Of a stretch of DNA of 27,517 nucleotides, positions 8,179-14,668 are shown in pieces. The notes below the pieces were generated by a model. The model worked only from the letters and a program-made list of their open reading frames with translations. It made no database searches and was not told where the DNA came from. Every line of letters starts with the position of its first letter. Position 1 is the first letter of the stretch. Both the position numbers and the translations under genes were made by a program. The DNA comes from a virus. The stretch spans positions 1 to 27,517 of the IMG/VR virus record IMGVR_UViG_3300043772_002033; one strand, written 5' to 3'.

Positions 8179-9950
8179 CAAACAGCCCAACGAACTCCGT
8201 GCCGAGCACGACGACTCGGGTGAACTACTTCACCGGACTTGCTCGACGCCGGCGGAAGCTCAGCCTCCTCCCCGCCAACGGCGACGGCTCCACGCTCTCG
8301 CTCGACTTCACCACGGGCGTCCTCGACCCGCGCCTGACGTTCACGCGCAGCACCAACGCCACCTTCATCAACTCGCAGGGGTTGGTGGAGTGGGCGCAAG
8401 CGAACTTGATGACGCAGAGCAACGCATTCACGACATCGCCGTGGGCACCAACCAATGTGTCAATGACCACGGACGGTGAATCCCCGGTCGGCTCGGCGTG
8501 GCGCATGACCGAGAACAGCGCATTGGCTTCTGTTCATCGTCTTGATCCGGCGGCTGTCACTTGCTCAAACGGAGTCATCTCCATCTCCGTGTATGTCAAG
8601 CAGGGATCTGGGACTCGACAGGCGTATTTCCTTGTGTCCGACAATGCGACAGGCGAGGTTCGCAGCAAGCGTCTGAATCCGGTGGATGGAAGTCTTCAAG
8701 GGACGGAATTAACTGGGACTTCGTCGTGGGCATCCGCATCGACAAGTGTTGTCAATGTCGGAGATGGTTGGTATCGCCTTGTGCTGACGGTCACAAAGGG
8801 TGGCGGAAGCGGCGTGATTGTTCGCATGGGAATGAGCGATTCCAGCGGCAACCTGTCTTACAACGGAGATGGAACTAGTTATCTCCTGTTCTCCGGTGTG
8901 CAGATCAATCCCGGCTCGGTGCAGTCCTATGTGGCGACATCCGGGTCGATCTACCAAGCCCCTCGCTTCGACTACGACCCGTCCACGCTCCAGCCTCGCG
9001 GACTGCTGATTGAGGGAAGCGCGAGCAATCTGCTCAAGCACTCGCAAGGACTGTTTACTAGTTGGATTCAGTTTGGAACCGTTGGTGCGCTCACGACCGG
9101 AATCACTAGTCCATCCGGTGATTCTTCTGCCGTAAGCCTCAACCTGAATACAGCAGGAAACAACGGCTACTACACGAACAACACCCAGATGGGCTACACC
9201 AACACCGTTGGTGCTACCTACACCTTCAGCATTTGGGTTCGCGCAACTGGCTCAACCACAAATCTCAACATTCGATTTGGCGACTCTGCTGTCGGGTATT
9301 CGGCAAACATCCCGATCACGACATCATGGCAGCGGTTGCAATACTCGTATGTAGCCGTTGCGGCAAGTGGCCCGACGATTGCAAGTGCCACCGGAACGGC
9401 TACCGGGGTCGTTGAACTTTGGGGCGCACAACTGGAAACAGGCTCCGGCGCATCCTCGTACATCCCGACCGGGGCAAGCACGGGGAGCAGGGCGGCGGAT
9501 TTCTGCACGATGAGCAGTATTGGATCTTGGTTCAACGAACCATCCGGTACGTTCGTATCGAAAGTCACTTACACAGCGTTGAGCGGAGACAACTCGGGAA
9601 TCGAAATCTCCGTAGGAACTGGCGCAAGTTCTTCCAATCGAATTGCCATCAGAAAGGGATACGTCGATTACTACAGCGGCGGCTCTCTATCCGCTGAAAT
9701 GTATCCAACCGTCACCAGCGGAAATGTTCGCATTGCAACCGCATACTCGGTCAATGACTTTGCGATGTGCAGCAATGGCGGAACCATGAGAACAGATACA
9801 ACCGGAGCCGTTCCCGTAGGTTTGAATACATTGAAGTTGTATTCGGATGCAGGAACCTCCAATACTTTGTGCCTGTTCGGATGGGTGTCATCGATCAAGT
9901 ACTGGCCGACCCGACTTCCAAACGCGCAACTCCAAGCCCTGACTACCTGA
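8175..9950 (+). CDS. Tail spike or fibre with carbohydrate-binding-like modules
   Basis: Protein of 591 residues starting at ATG 8175 (ATGA overlap with the terminase stop); the frame stays open upstream inside the terminase gene, but that extension is a shadow. Residues ~40-65 (LDFTTGVLDPRLTFTRSTNATF) are a motif common in phage tail proteins. Two related beta modules follow, one from about NLMTQSNAFTTSPW and one from NLLKHSQGLFTSW, each resembling CBM-type jelly rolls. The C-terminus (from about WFNEPSGTFVSKVTY, ending IKYWPTRLPNAQLQALTT) is LamG/concanavalin-like. Base composition is clearly more AT-rich than its neighbours over about 8400-9900, suggesting recent exchange. A role in host-surface glycan binding is inferred. 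Confidence 0.75.
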   Translation: MTNSPTNSVPSTTTRVNYFTGLARRRRKLSLLPANGDGSTLSLDFTTGVLDPRLTFTRSTNATFINSQGLVEWAQANLMTQSNAFTTSPWAPTNVSMTTDGESPVGSAWRMTENSALASVHRLDPAAVTCSNGVISISVYVKQGSGTRQAYFLVSDNATGEVRSKRLNPVDGSLQGTELTGTSSWASASTSVVNVGDGWYRLVLTVTKGGGSGVIVRMGMSDSSGNLSYNGDGTSYLLFSGVQINPGSVQSYVATSGSIYQAPRFDYDPSTLQPRGLLIEGSASNLLKHSQGLFTSWIQFGTVGALTTGITSPSGDSSAVSLNLNTAGNNGYYTNNTQMGYTNTVGATYTFSIWVRATGSTTNLNIRFGDSAVGYSANIPITTSWQRLQYSYVAVAASGPTIASATGTATGVVELWGAQLETGSGASSYIPTGASTGSRAADFCTMSSIGSWFNEPSGTFVSKVTYTALSGDNSGIEISVGTGASSSNRIAIRKGYVDYYSGGSLSAEMYPTVTSGNVRIATAYSVNDFAMCSNGGTMRTDTTGAVPVGLNTLKLYSDAGTSNTLCLFGWVSSIKYWPTRLPNAQLQALTT

Positions 9951-9951
9951 C

Positions 9952-10254
9952 ATGGACTACCTACTCCGCTCAACCACCGAGTCCGACCTCGACGATGCTC
10001 TTATCGCCGCAGGGCTTGCCGAGGAAGTCACCGACGAGGACGGCGAGGTCATGGTGCTGCCCGTCACGGGTGTCACGCTTGACCGAATCGGGCCGATCCC
10101 GGCACAGGTGGACGAGGAAGGCTTGATCCTGCGCCCCGGCGACAACCGCTACCACGCGAACCTCCGCGTGTCGTTTGAGTTGACGAAGGCGCAGGAGGAC
10201 GAGCTTCCCCTGGTCGATCCTCTGCCCTCCATCCCGTACCGGGTGTTCATCTGA
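9952..10254 (+). CDS. Hypothetical small late protein
   Basis: Protein of 100 residues, acidic, starting MDYLLRSTTESDLDDALIAAGL. The pattern (short helix, then GPIPAQVDEEG, then DNRYHANLRVSFELT) resembles small proteins often found beside phage tail-fibre genes, but I cannot name a family. The ATG is 1 nt after the previous stop, so it is probably translationally coupled to the spike gene. It may be a fibre accessory or assembly protein; that is inference from position only. Confidence 0.65.
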   Translation: MDYLLRSTTESDLDDALIAAGLAEEVTDEDGEVMVLPVTGVTLDRIGPIPAQVDEEGLILRPGDNRYHANLRVSFELTKAQEDELPLVDPLPSIPYRVFI

Positions 10255-10288
10255 TGACCACGGGACTCCCCGAGGGAGGCACCAGTCC

Positions 10289-10924
10289 ATGAGCAGAAGG
10301 AAGCAGCGGGTCAACAGGATCGGCCTCGATGCCGTGGCCCTCAGGAACCTCGAGGCATCCGTCAAGTCGTCTCAGGCCGTCGCGGTACCGGCAACGCCGA
10401 GCTTCACGCCACTTGCGGCCACCCACAGGATGCACGGGGCAGCCAACGCCACGGCCATGACTGCCTCGGCGATGACCGCCAACACGACCATCCTGAGCCC
10501 CTTCGTGGCCCCGGGCGACTTCACGGCCTCCTCCATTCGCCTCCAGGTCGCCACGGGAGTCGCCTCAAGCACCTTCCAGCTCGGCGTCTACGCAAGCGGG
10601 AGCAACGGATGGCCCACCGGGGCACCCTTGCTCAACACCACGGACCTCTCCGGGGCAACCGCGACTGATCTCTCGGCCTCCATCTTGCTCCTGATCCCCA
10701 AGGGAACCCAGTACTGGCTTGCCTGCAAGGCAGGAGCCACGGCACCCAACGTGAGGCGAATCGCCGTGGGCGGCTGCTGGAGCCTCGGCCAGTCCGCCGT
10801 CGGCACGGCAGTCTCCTCCTGCCTGCTCGTCTCCGGCTCCTCCTGGCCCAACTTCACGACCAACCCCGTGGCCGCCTCAAACCTCAGCAACCTGACCCCA
10901 CCGGCGGTCATGCTGACCACCTGA
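10289..10924 (+). CDS. Putative tail-associated beta-rich protein
   Basis: Protein of 211 residues. A basic N-terminus (MSRRKQRVNRIGLDAVALRN) is followed by a beta-rich domain with the order FTASSIRLQVATG, FQLGVYASGSNGWPTGAPLL and LLLIPKGTQYWLACKA. This layout (a property that varies, then a colour/age-like 'GxYA...PG', then 'PxGxYWLA') recurs in phage tail or receptor-binding proteins of unknown fold. A good Shine-Dalgarno (GGGAGG) lies just before ATG 10289. It is the last late gene before the non-coding junction, a usual place for host-range genes. Function is inferred. Confidence 0.65.
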   Translation: MSRRKQRVNRIGLDAVALRNLEASVKSSQAVAVPATPSFTPLAATHRMHGAANATAMTASAMTANTTILSPFVAPGDFTASSIRLQVATGVASSTFQLGVYASGSNGWPTGAPLLNTTDLSGATATDLSASILLLIPKGTQYWLACKAGATAPNVRRIAVGGCWSLGQSAVGTAVSSCLLVSGSSWPNFTTNPVAASNLSNLTPPAVMLTT

Positions 10925-10936
10925 TGCTCCCGATAC

Positions 10937-10949
10937 GGGAACCGTTCCC
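10937..10949. repeat. Inverted repeat GGGAAC-C-GTTCCC
   Basis: Perfect 6-bp arms around one central base, 13 nt after the last late gene. TACAAT at 10957-10962 follows closely, preceded by TTCCCA with a 6-nt gap; the same TTCCCA-N6-TACAAT arrangement occurs before the ssDNA-binding protein gene (21143-21160). It could be an operator or part of a promoter; no function is proven. Confidence 0.4.
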
Positions 10950-11155
10950 AAGCCGCTACAATGGCTCAGGATGCGTTCCTGCCAACGGATAGCCCTCGGG
11001 TAGCCAGAGACACCAAGAATCAATCCTGGGGCATCCCTGACCCCCTGCAAGCCAACGCAGCAGGAGGACCACGGGGACACCCGGGGAACCCGAGGGGGAA
11101 CCCAGAGCTCCCGAAGACACCCGTGGGTGACCTACGGAAAGCATGTCGTTCCCGT

Positions 11156-11197
11156 CCGTGGTCGGGTCAGAACCACGGTGCCATCCCTCCGCGGAGG
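11156..11197. repeat. Two adjacent hairpin-forming inverted repeats
   Basis: CCGTGGT (11156-11162) pairs with ACCACGG (11172-11178) across a 9-nt loop, and CCTCCGCGGAGG (11186-11197) is a perfect 12-bp palindrome. There is no U-rich tail, so an intrinsic terminator is not supported. They may structure a non-coding transcript or the packaging junction. Confidence 0.45.
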
Positions 11198-11350
11198 CCC
11201 TGACAGCCGGTGAACAGGATTCATCGCTGCCATCCTCCTGTCCATGATGCCTACTGAAGGTATCCAGGATCGGTCTCGGACAACGTCTTGGGGAATCATC
11301 CTCAGGGACATCATCCGCAGCAACCATCCCGGAATGGAGACAAGGAAGCA

Positions 11351-11387
11351 AAGGTAATCTCAAGGTATCTAGAGGTATCTCTAGGGT
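11351..11387. repeat. Short tandem repeat AAGGTATCT with a palindromic end
   Basis: Three tandem variants: AAGGTAATCT (11351), AAGGTATCT (11362) and AGAGGTATCT (11371); a related AAGGTATCC occurs near 11253. The last unit lies in CTAGAG-gtat-CTCTAG, a palindrome with 6-bp arms. T7 carries short tandem repeats next to its terminal repeats, so a terminus-proximal repeat is possible; repressor or replication-protein sites are alternatives. Confidence 0.45.
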
Positions 11388-11392
11388 GACTT

Positions 11393-11405
11393 GGGGGTAG
11401 GGGGG
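11393..11405 (+). repeat. G-rich repeat, copy 1
   Basis: GGGGGTAGGGGGG, identical over 13 nt to a second copy at 12021. The two copies flank the small metallopeptidase gene. G-tracts of this length could form quadruplex-like structure if further tracts join in. Confidence 0.5.
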
Positions 11406-11573
11406 ACTACTTTCCCTAAATCGTTACGGGACAGGTACTTACGGATCATCCCCCAAAGAGGGTCCGGATAGGTTATCTGGATCGTTCCTGCCACAGATCC
11501 GGACAAGTGTGGTCGATTCGGGCCGTGGAGGGATCCTTGGGGAGACCCTGCTCGGTGTCGGCTATGGAACACC

Positions 11574-11840
11574 ATGAGCAAGGGAGACAGGATCGTCAAC
11601 GTCCGGGGGCAGCGGTGGAGACTCCGCTTCGTGCCCAACCTCGGGGACAAGGACGGGGAGTGCGAGTACGGCACCAGGGTGATCCGGGTAGCCCTGGGGC
11701 AACCGGAGCAGTCCGAGCTCGACACGGTGATCCATGAGATCCTCCATGCGGCGTACCCGGATCTCGAGGAGGATGCCGTGGGTCAAACCGCCGAGGCTCT
11801 GGCGAAGGTGCTGTGGGGTCTCGGCTGGAGGAAGGGCTGA
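11574..11840 (+). CDS. Small HExxH metallopeptidase-like protein
   Basis: Protein of 88 residues. Its second half contains SELDTVIHEILHAAYPDLEEDAV; HEILH is a zinc-binding HExxH motif and the downstream acidic helix (DLEEDAV) may give a third ligand, as in short SprT/WLM-like or phage-borne metallopeptidase domains. Substrate unknown. No clear Shine-Dalgarno precedes ATG 11574. It stands alone between two non-coding stretches and is the first early gene after the late-early junction, a place where T7-like phages often carry host-takeover genes. The family is inferred from the motif only. Confidence 0.7.
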   Translation: MSKGDRIVNVRGQRWRLRFVPNLGDKDGECEYGTRVIRVALGQPEQSELDTVIHEILHAAYPDLEEDAVGQTAEALAKVLWGLGWRKG

Positions 11841-11962
11841 GAATTTGGCGAAAATTTGCGAAGGGGTCTTCGCCACGACCGGCGAGGCCGTTCCCCCCGG
11901 TACCCCCGGGGCAGCTCCGGATCGCCGGGATTCGAGGGATCCGGCACGGCACCGCGCCACAC

Positions 11963-12022
11963 ACTAGCGAAACGCGCTAGGCATTCGGGCGGAGCACCGG
12001 AACACTAATCCGATGCGTTAGG
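11963..12022. promoter_or_regulatory. Two ACTA-N11-TAGG imperfect palindromes (candidate operators)
   Basis: Copy 1 (11963-11981) contains CTAGCG-aaacg-CGCTAG with perfect 6-bp arms; copy 2 (12004-12022) contains CTAA...TTAG with the same total length. The starts are 41 nt apart, about four helical turns, upstream of the early-cluster promoter. This fits a dimeric repressor with two sites, but no regulator is assigned. Confidence 0.35.
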
Positions 12023-12034
12023 GGGTAGGGGGGG
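12021..12034 (+). repeat. G-rich repeat, copy 2
   Basis: GGGGGTAGGGGGGG; shares 13 nt with 11393-11405. It directly adjoins the second ACTA-N11-TAGG element. Confidence 0.5.
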
Positions 12035-12146
12035 CGACCTGGGGTTATCGGGCATCACCGGCATACGCGGCTAATCGCGGACATTTCGTCCGAAATTGGC
12101 CGCTTTATTGCGCGGAAAGAAACTTGCATTTCTCGCCGGAATGATT

Positions 12147-12176
12147 GTTCCGAAATCGAGCAAAGCACGATATAGT
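12147..12176 (+). promoter_or_regulatory. Predicted promoter of the early cluster
   Basis: The -10 element is TATAGT (12171-12176). The -35 is weak: GTTCCG (12147-12152, 18-nt spacer). The predicted start is at 12182-12183, exactly the foot of the hairpin that opens the leader. The -35 area overlaps TTCCGAAATCGA, a motif found at three other places in the window. Confidence 0.5.
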
Positions 12177-12182
12177 AACAGA

Positions 12183-12203
12183 CGCCCGGAGCGTAACCGG
12201 GCG
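12183..12203 (+). promoter_or_regulatory. 5'-terminal leader hairpin with AGCGUAA loop
   Basis: CGCCCGG and CCGGGCG form a 7-bp stem around AGCGTAA. The loop matches the stem I loop (GCGUAAU) of the three downstream hammerheads, shifted by one base. There is no CUGACGA core here, so this is not a ribozyme. It is followed by the cluster's usual Shine-Dalgarno GAAAGTAGG (12216-12224). Placed at the predicted transcript start, it would cap the primary mRNA with a hairpin. Confidence 0.6.
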
Positions 12204-12231
12204 AACCCCAAGTAGGAAAGTAGGTAACCAA

Positions 12232-12684
12232 ATGCATACTGAAGCAGTCCGCCGTATCTCTCACTTCACGGCGCAAGCGAACGCGAACCTAGCCCCCGAA
12301 GCTCTCGCCGCGGATCCCTTTACGGATGCCGCCATGCTGAAGCAGAACGGGCTCACGGGTTCTGAGTCTTTCTATATCGGATGCGAAGATGCGTCCGTGA
12401 TCGGGATCGTGTTCGGCACCGCGTACACGGATAACGCGCTGTCTCAGGCGGCGGAATTGGCGGAGGACGGTAAGCACCTTGAGCAATGGATCGCGGAGGA
12501 GGATCCGCGCGGGGTTGACCTTTGGTCGCTCCGTCTTGCGGATACGGGGGAGCGAGTGTGGGCTGTTGTGGTCGGCGATTCGGATCATTGCCGCGATTCC
12601 GTCACTTTCTACGGATGCGCGGACGATGCCTATGCAGCGTTCGAAGACGCGACCGATGCCGACAATTTCGGGGGGAGGGCGTGA
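12232..12684 (+). CDS. Hypothetical early protein (cassette 1, gene 1)
   Basis: Protein of 150 residues from ATG 12232, chosen because GAAAGTAGG lies 7 nt upstream and because the same leader plus ATGCAT start recurs at 13988. An earlier in-frame start at 12145 would sit inside the promoter. It is acidic, with FYIGCEDASVIGIVFG, WIAEEDPRGVDLWSLRL and WAVVVGDSDH segments suggesting an alternating alpha/beta fold. No family recognised. Its stop overlaps the next start (TGATG), so the two are translationally coupled. Host-takeover roles are common for such early genes, but nothing specific can be said. Confidence 0.65.
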   Translation: MHTEAVRRISHFTAQANANLAPEALAADPFTDAAMLKQNGLTGSESFYIGCEDASVIGIVFGTAYTDNALSQAAELAEDGKHLEQWIAEEDPRGVDLWSLRLADTGERVWAVVVGDSDHCRDSVTFYGCADDAYAAFEDATDADNFGGRA

Positions 12685-13061
12685 TGCCGCGTACTTCCGC
12701 AATCGTCACGGATGCCGCCATGATCCGCATGGGGTTTGAGCTTGAGCACACAGGCGGCGGATTCCGTGCCTACGTCATTACCCGGGGTTCGGGTTTGCTG
12801 CTGATGGTTGAGGCAACGCCTACCCATGAGACGCCCCAGGTTCGCCTCCGGGACTCCCATGTATGCGCGGAGTATCCATCGGGAGTCCCGGTAAACCTGG
12901 AACGGATGCCCAAATCGGCCGCGGAGATCCGTGCCGTCCGGGATGCGTTCCGGGATCCGATCAAGGGCATCCGTAGCCGGTTCCCCATTGCCCGTGAATT
13001 GGCGGTGGGTTTGCTCCGTGAGGCATGGGATGAGATGCAACCGGACGAGCGGAGGAAGTGA
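12684..13061 (+). CDS. Hypothetical early protein (cassette 1, gene 2)
   Basis: Protein of 125 residues starting MPRTSAIVTDAAMIRMGFEL. ATG 12684 overlaps the previous stop and has a G-rich Shine-Dalgarno (GGGAGGGC). A beta-rich first half (FRAYVITRGSGLLLMVE) and a helical second half (ARELAVGLLREAWDEMQ) are visible, with no recognised domain. Its TGA (13059-13061) is immediately followed by the first hammerhead ribozyme, so its mRNA would end in the 5' cleavage product. Confidence 0.65.
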   Translation: MPRTSAIVTDAAMIRMGFELEHTGGGFRAYVITRGSGLLLMVEATPTHETPQVRLRDSHVCAEYPSGVPVNLERMPKSAAEIRAVRDAFRDPIKGIRSRFPIARELAVGLLREAWDEMQPDERRK

Positions 13062-13066
13062 CCGCC

Positions 13067-13134
13067 GCCCGAAACGGCTAGGGGTTTCCCGATGCCGTCT
13101 AGCCGGAGCGTAATTCCGGCTACTGACGATGGGC
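13067..13134 (+). ncRNA. Type II hammerhead ribozyme, copy 1
   Basis: Read 5' to 3': GCCC (13067-13070, stem II); GAAAC (13071-13075, conserved core); stem III closed by AC-GGC with GCC-GU; cleavage triplet GUC (13097-13099); stem I TAGCCGGA/TCCGGCTA (13100-13107, 13115-13122) with loop GCGTAAT; CTGACGA (13123-13129, conserved core); one U; GGGC (13131-13134) pairing back to GCCC. Predicted cleavage follows C13099. The upper part of stem III has mismatches. The extra U between CUGACGA and stem II is present in all three copies and is not standard. It lies between a stop codon and the next gene's start 33 nt away. Confidence 0.85.
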
Positions 13135-13166
13135 AGTATTCCCAAGTATGCGAGAAAGTACCGACA

Positions 13167-13595
13167 ATGGGTAAGCGAAACCGAATTAGCCGCCGTGCCG
13201 CCGAAGCCCGCGCGAACCTCTATTCCTCTTTGGGTTCCCTCGGGTTTACCTCGGACGAATCCGATGCGCTCCGGCGCGTCTCGATGGCCCTGCATAGTTG
13301 GGCGGAGCATGAATGCAACGGGACGATTCAGCGGGACGAAGCGACCGGAATACCGTACTTCCACTCTGAATACGATGGGCGGCGTCTCGGTCGCGCCCAG
13401 GATCGGGAACGGGGAGCCCTGCGGAAGCTCGAAACGATCCTGAAGGCTCATCCCGGGGTATCCGCGTACATCCAGGGCGATCCCCGGGGTTGTGCTCTGT
13501 ACCTCTATTCGGCCGCGGAATTGCGCCGCCGATTCCCGTGCGGCCGTTCCATCGATTCGGTCTATTCGTCCGTCGGGGTTCCAGTTTGCGCGTAA
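13167..13595 (+). CDS. Hypothetical early protein (cassette 2, gene 1)
   Basis: Protein of 142 residues from ATG 13167; GAAAGTA lies 6 nt upstream. An earlier in-frame ATG at 13092 would lie inside the ribozyme and is rejected. Starts MGKRNRISRRAAEARANLYSS; the C-terminus (GCALYLYSAAELRRR...IDSVYSSVGVPVCA) resembles the end of a small phage protein family with 'LYL...ID..Y..GV.VC', function unknown. It lies directly after the first hammerhead, so its mRNA would start with the stem I hairpin if cleavage occurs. Confidence 0.65.
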   Translation: MGKRNRISRRAAEARANLYSSLGSLGFTSDESDALRRVSMALHSWAEHECNGTIQRDEATGIPYFHSEYDGRRLGRAQDRERGALRKLETILKAHPGVSAYIQGDPRGCALYLYSAAELRRRFPCGRSIDSVYSSVGVPVCA

Positions 13596-13615
13596 TGTCT
13601 CGATAGTGCTACCAT
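13586..13615 (+). promoter_or_regulatory. Predicted promoter inside cassette 2
   Basis: TTGCGC (13586-13591), an 18-nt spacer and TACCAT (13610-13615). Predicted start near 13622, about 16 nt before the next ATG. The -35 lies in the last codons of the preceding gene. The -10 runs into TTCCGAAATCGA, shared with 12149, 16915 and, with one change, 24279. Confidence 0.4.
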
Positions 13616-13637
13616 TCCGAAATCGAAAGGCATTCCG

Positions 13638-13889
13638 ATGCTCATCCCGTCTTTCCCTACCGTCTCTGATCGCATTTCCCGCATCGTCCGCATGGTCGAT
13701 TCGGGGGAATGGAAATCGTCCCGCATTCCCGCGTACCGGATCCTCGGCGAATGCGAGAAGCTCATCGATAGTCCCCGCATCGTCCAGCTGCTGACTGATG
13801 CGGAACGTCAATGGCTGACCGGCGTGACCGTTTGGATTTCCGAGACGCTGGAGGATTCCGCTCGGGGTGAGGGGGTTTACCTCGACTGA
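13638..13889 (+). CDS. Hypothetical early protein (cassette 2, gene 2)
   Basis: Protein of 83 residues, mostly helical (MLIPSFPTVSDRISRIVRMV, then YRILGECEKLIDSPRIVQLL and WISETLEDSARGEG). ATG 13638 has AAAGG 9 nt upstream. No known family. It may be read from the upstream gene or from its own promoter. Its TGA (13887-13889) is followed after 5 nt by the second hammerhead. Confidence 0.65.
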   Translation: MLIPSFPTVSDRISRIVRMVDSGEWKSSRIPAYRILGECEKLIDSPRIVQLLTDAERQWLTGVTVWISETLEDSARGEGVYLD

Positions 13890-13894
13890 CCGCC

Positions 13895-13958
13895 GCCCGA
13901 AACCGGCGAGACGTTCGCCGGTCTACCCCGAGCGTAATTCGGGGTACTGACGATGGGC
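13895..13958 (+). ncRNA. Type II hammerhead ribozyme, copy 2
   Basis: The cleanest copy. GCCC (13895-13898); GAAA (13899-13902); stem III ACCGGCGA/TCGCCGGT (13902-13909, 13915-13922), perfect 8 bp with loop GACGT; cleavage after C13923 in GUC (13921-13923); stem I TACCCCGA/TCGGGGTA (13924-13931, 13939-13946), perfect 8 bp with loop GCGTAAT; CTGACGA (13947-13953); U; GGGC (13955-13958). Both stems differ in sequence from the other copies but keep pairing, which is covariation. The next start codon is 30 nt downstream. Confidence 0.9.
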
Positions 13959-13987
13959 AGAATTCCCAGGATTGAAAGTAGGTAGGT

Positions 13988-14668
13988 ATGCATTCAGAGA
14001 ACCCGGTCCGAATCCCCGTCCCCGCGCCCGTGCACCGCGCAGCTTCCGCCGAGTCGAAGCGATTCGCGCTCCGATCCACGGCGGCGTTCATTCCCGCCGA
14101 TGGTGATGCCGCCCTGGTCGCTACCGACGGGCGGATGCTGGCCGTCGTGCCGTTCCAATTCCCGAACCCGACGGATCCTGGGGTTCGCGGAGACGATGCC
14201 GGTGCGGTGCGTCTCATTCCGTTTGAGGCTATGCAGGCCGCGACGAAGCGGGGCCGCACCGATTCCGCCGTCTATATGAACGGCACCGCTCGGGTCGAGG
14301 GAGCGAAGGGATCGTCGGATTTCCCCATTGAGGATTTCGGTTCCTTCCCGCCGTGCGCGGACGTGATCCCGGCGGAGCAGCAAATTCGGAAGGGTATCTG
14401 CGTCACCCTGAATCCCGAGCTTCTCGCCCGTCTCGCGGAAGCCCTGGGATCCGGGAACGCGGTTTCCGTCATCGTCGATCCGGAAGGGACTCGACCGATG
14501 GTAGTGATTCCGATGAGCGGTAGTAAGGCTCCCGAGGATGCCGTCGGTCTCCTCATGCCGGTGATGAAGGGTATGGATTCCGGGACAAAGGATGAGGCTT
14601 CCCGCCGATGCGCGAACGCGGTTCGGATCATCCGCGCGGCCGAAGCTCGGAAGGGAGGTTCCCGATGA
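13988..14668 (+). CDS. Putative sliding-clamp-like (DnaN-like) protein
   Basis: Protein of 226 residues. Residues ~20-50 contain AESKRFALRSTAAFIPAD and ALVATDGRMLAVVPF, resembling the 'ATDGHRLA' strand of DNA polymerase III beta clamps. FPIEDFGSFPPCADVIP with ICVTLNPELLARLAEAL resembles the FPDxxxVIP and following helix of the second clamp domain, then VSVIVDPEGTRPMVVIPM. It is shorter than a full three-domain clamp (about 370 residues) and may have two domains. T7-like polymerases normally use thioredoxin, not a clamp, so this would be a phage accessory or a host-clamp mimic. ATG 13988 has GAAAGTAGG upstream; its end overlaps the next gene (ATGA). Confidence 0.55.
   Translation: MHSENPVRIPVPAPVHRAASAESKRFALRSTAAFIPADGDAALVATDGRMLAVVPFQFPNPTDPGVRGDDAGAVRLIPFEAMQAATKRGRTDSAVYMNGTARVEGAKGSSDFPIEDFGSFPPCADVIPAEQQIRKGICVTLNPELLARLAEALGSGNAVSVIVDPEGTRPMVVIPMSGSKAPEDAVGLLMPVMKGMDSGTKDEASRRCANAVRIIRAAEARKGGSR

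Larger units (their letters stand above)
10925..11573. other. Non-coding structured region, probable late-early junction (terminal repeat or packaging site)
   Basis: A 649-base stretch with no convincing gene. It contains a 13-nt inverted repeat GGGAAC-C-GTTCCC (10937-10949), G/C-rich short repeats (about 11077-11110), a hairpin with arms CCGTGGT/ACCACGG (11156-11162, 11172-11178), the perfect palindrome CCTCCGCGGAGG (11186-11197), tandem AAGGTATCT-type repeats (11351-11380), a G-rich tract (11393-11405) and an inverted repeat GTCCGGAT/ATCCGGAC (11462-11469, 11497-11504). T7-like genomes end after the terminase and tail genes and begin with early genes; here the two are joined, so the terminal redundancy probably lies in this region. 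No exact repeat boundary can be seen. Confidence 0.5.
11841..12182. other. Non-coding leader region of the early cluster
   Basis: About 340 bases with no gene. It holds a hairpin GCGAAG-gggt-CTTCGC (11858-11873) without a U-tail, a C/G-rich palindromic stretch near 11890-11911, two ACTA-N11-TAGG elements (11963-11981, 12004-12022), the second G-rich repeat (12021-12034), and the promoter that drives the next gene. Confidence 0.55.

Noticed and set aside
10250-10285. CTGATGA near a gene start, a possible hammerhead core
   Set aside because: No GAAA follows a stem and no paired stems I or III are found; TGATGA is just stop-codon context.
10961-11203. 80-codon + strand frame after the late genes
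   Set aside because: The start overlaps the TACAAT box, there is no Shine-Dalgarno, and the product is Pro/Gly/Arg low-complexity from G/C-rich repeats.
12183-12230. A fourth hammerhead ribozyme at the first leader
   Set aside because: The hairpin loop resembles stem I, but GUC, CUGANGA and GAAAC are not in the required places.
12630-13811. Minus-strand frame of 393 codons across the early cluster
   Set aside because: It spans several + strand genes with good ribosome sites and the first hammerhead; the product resembles no protein.
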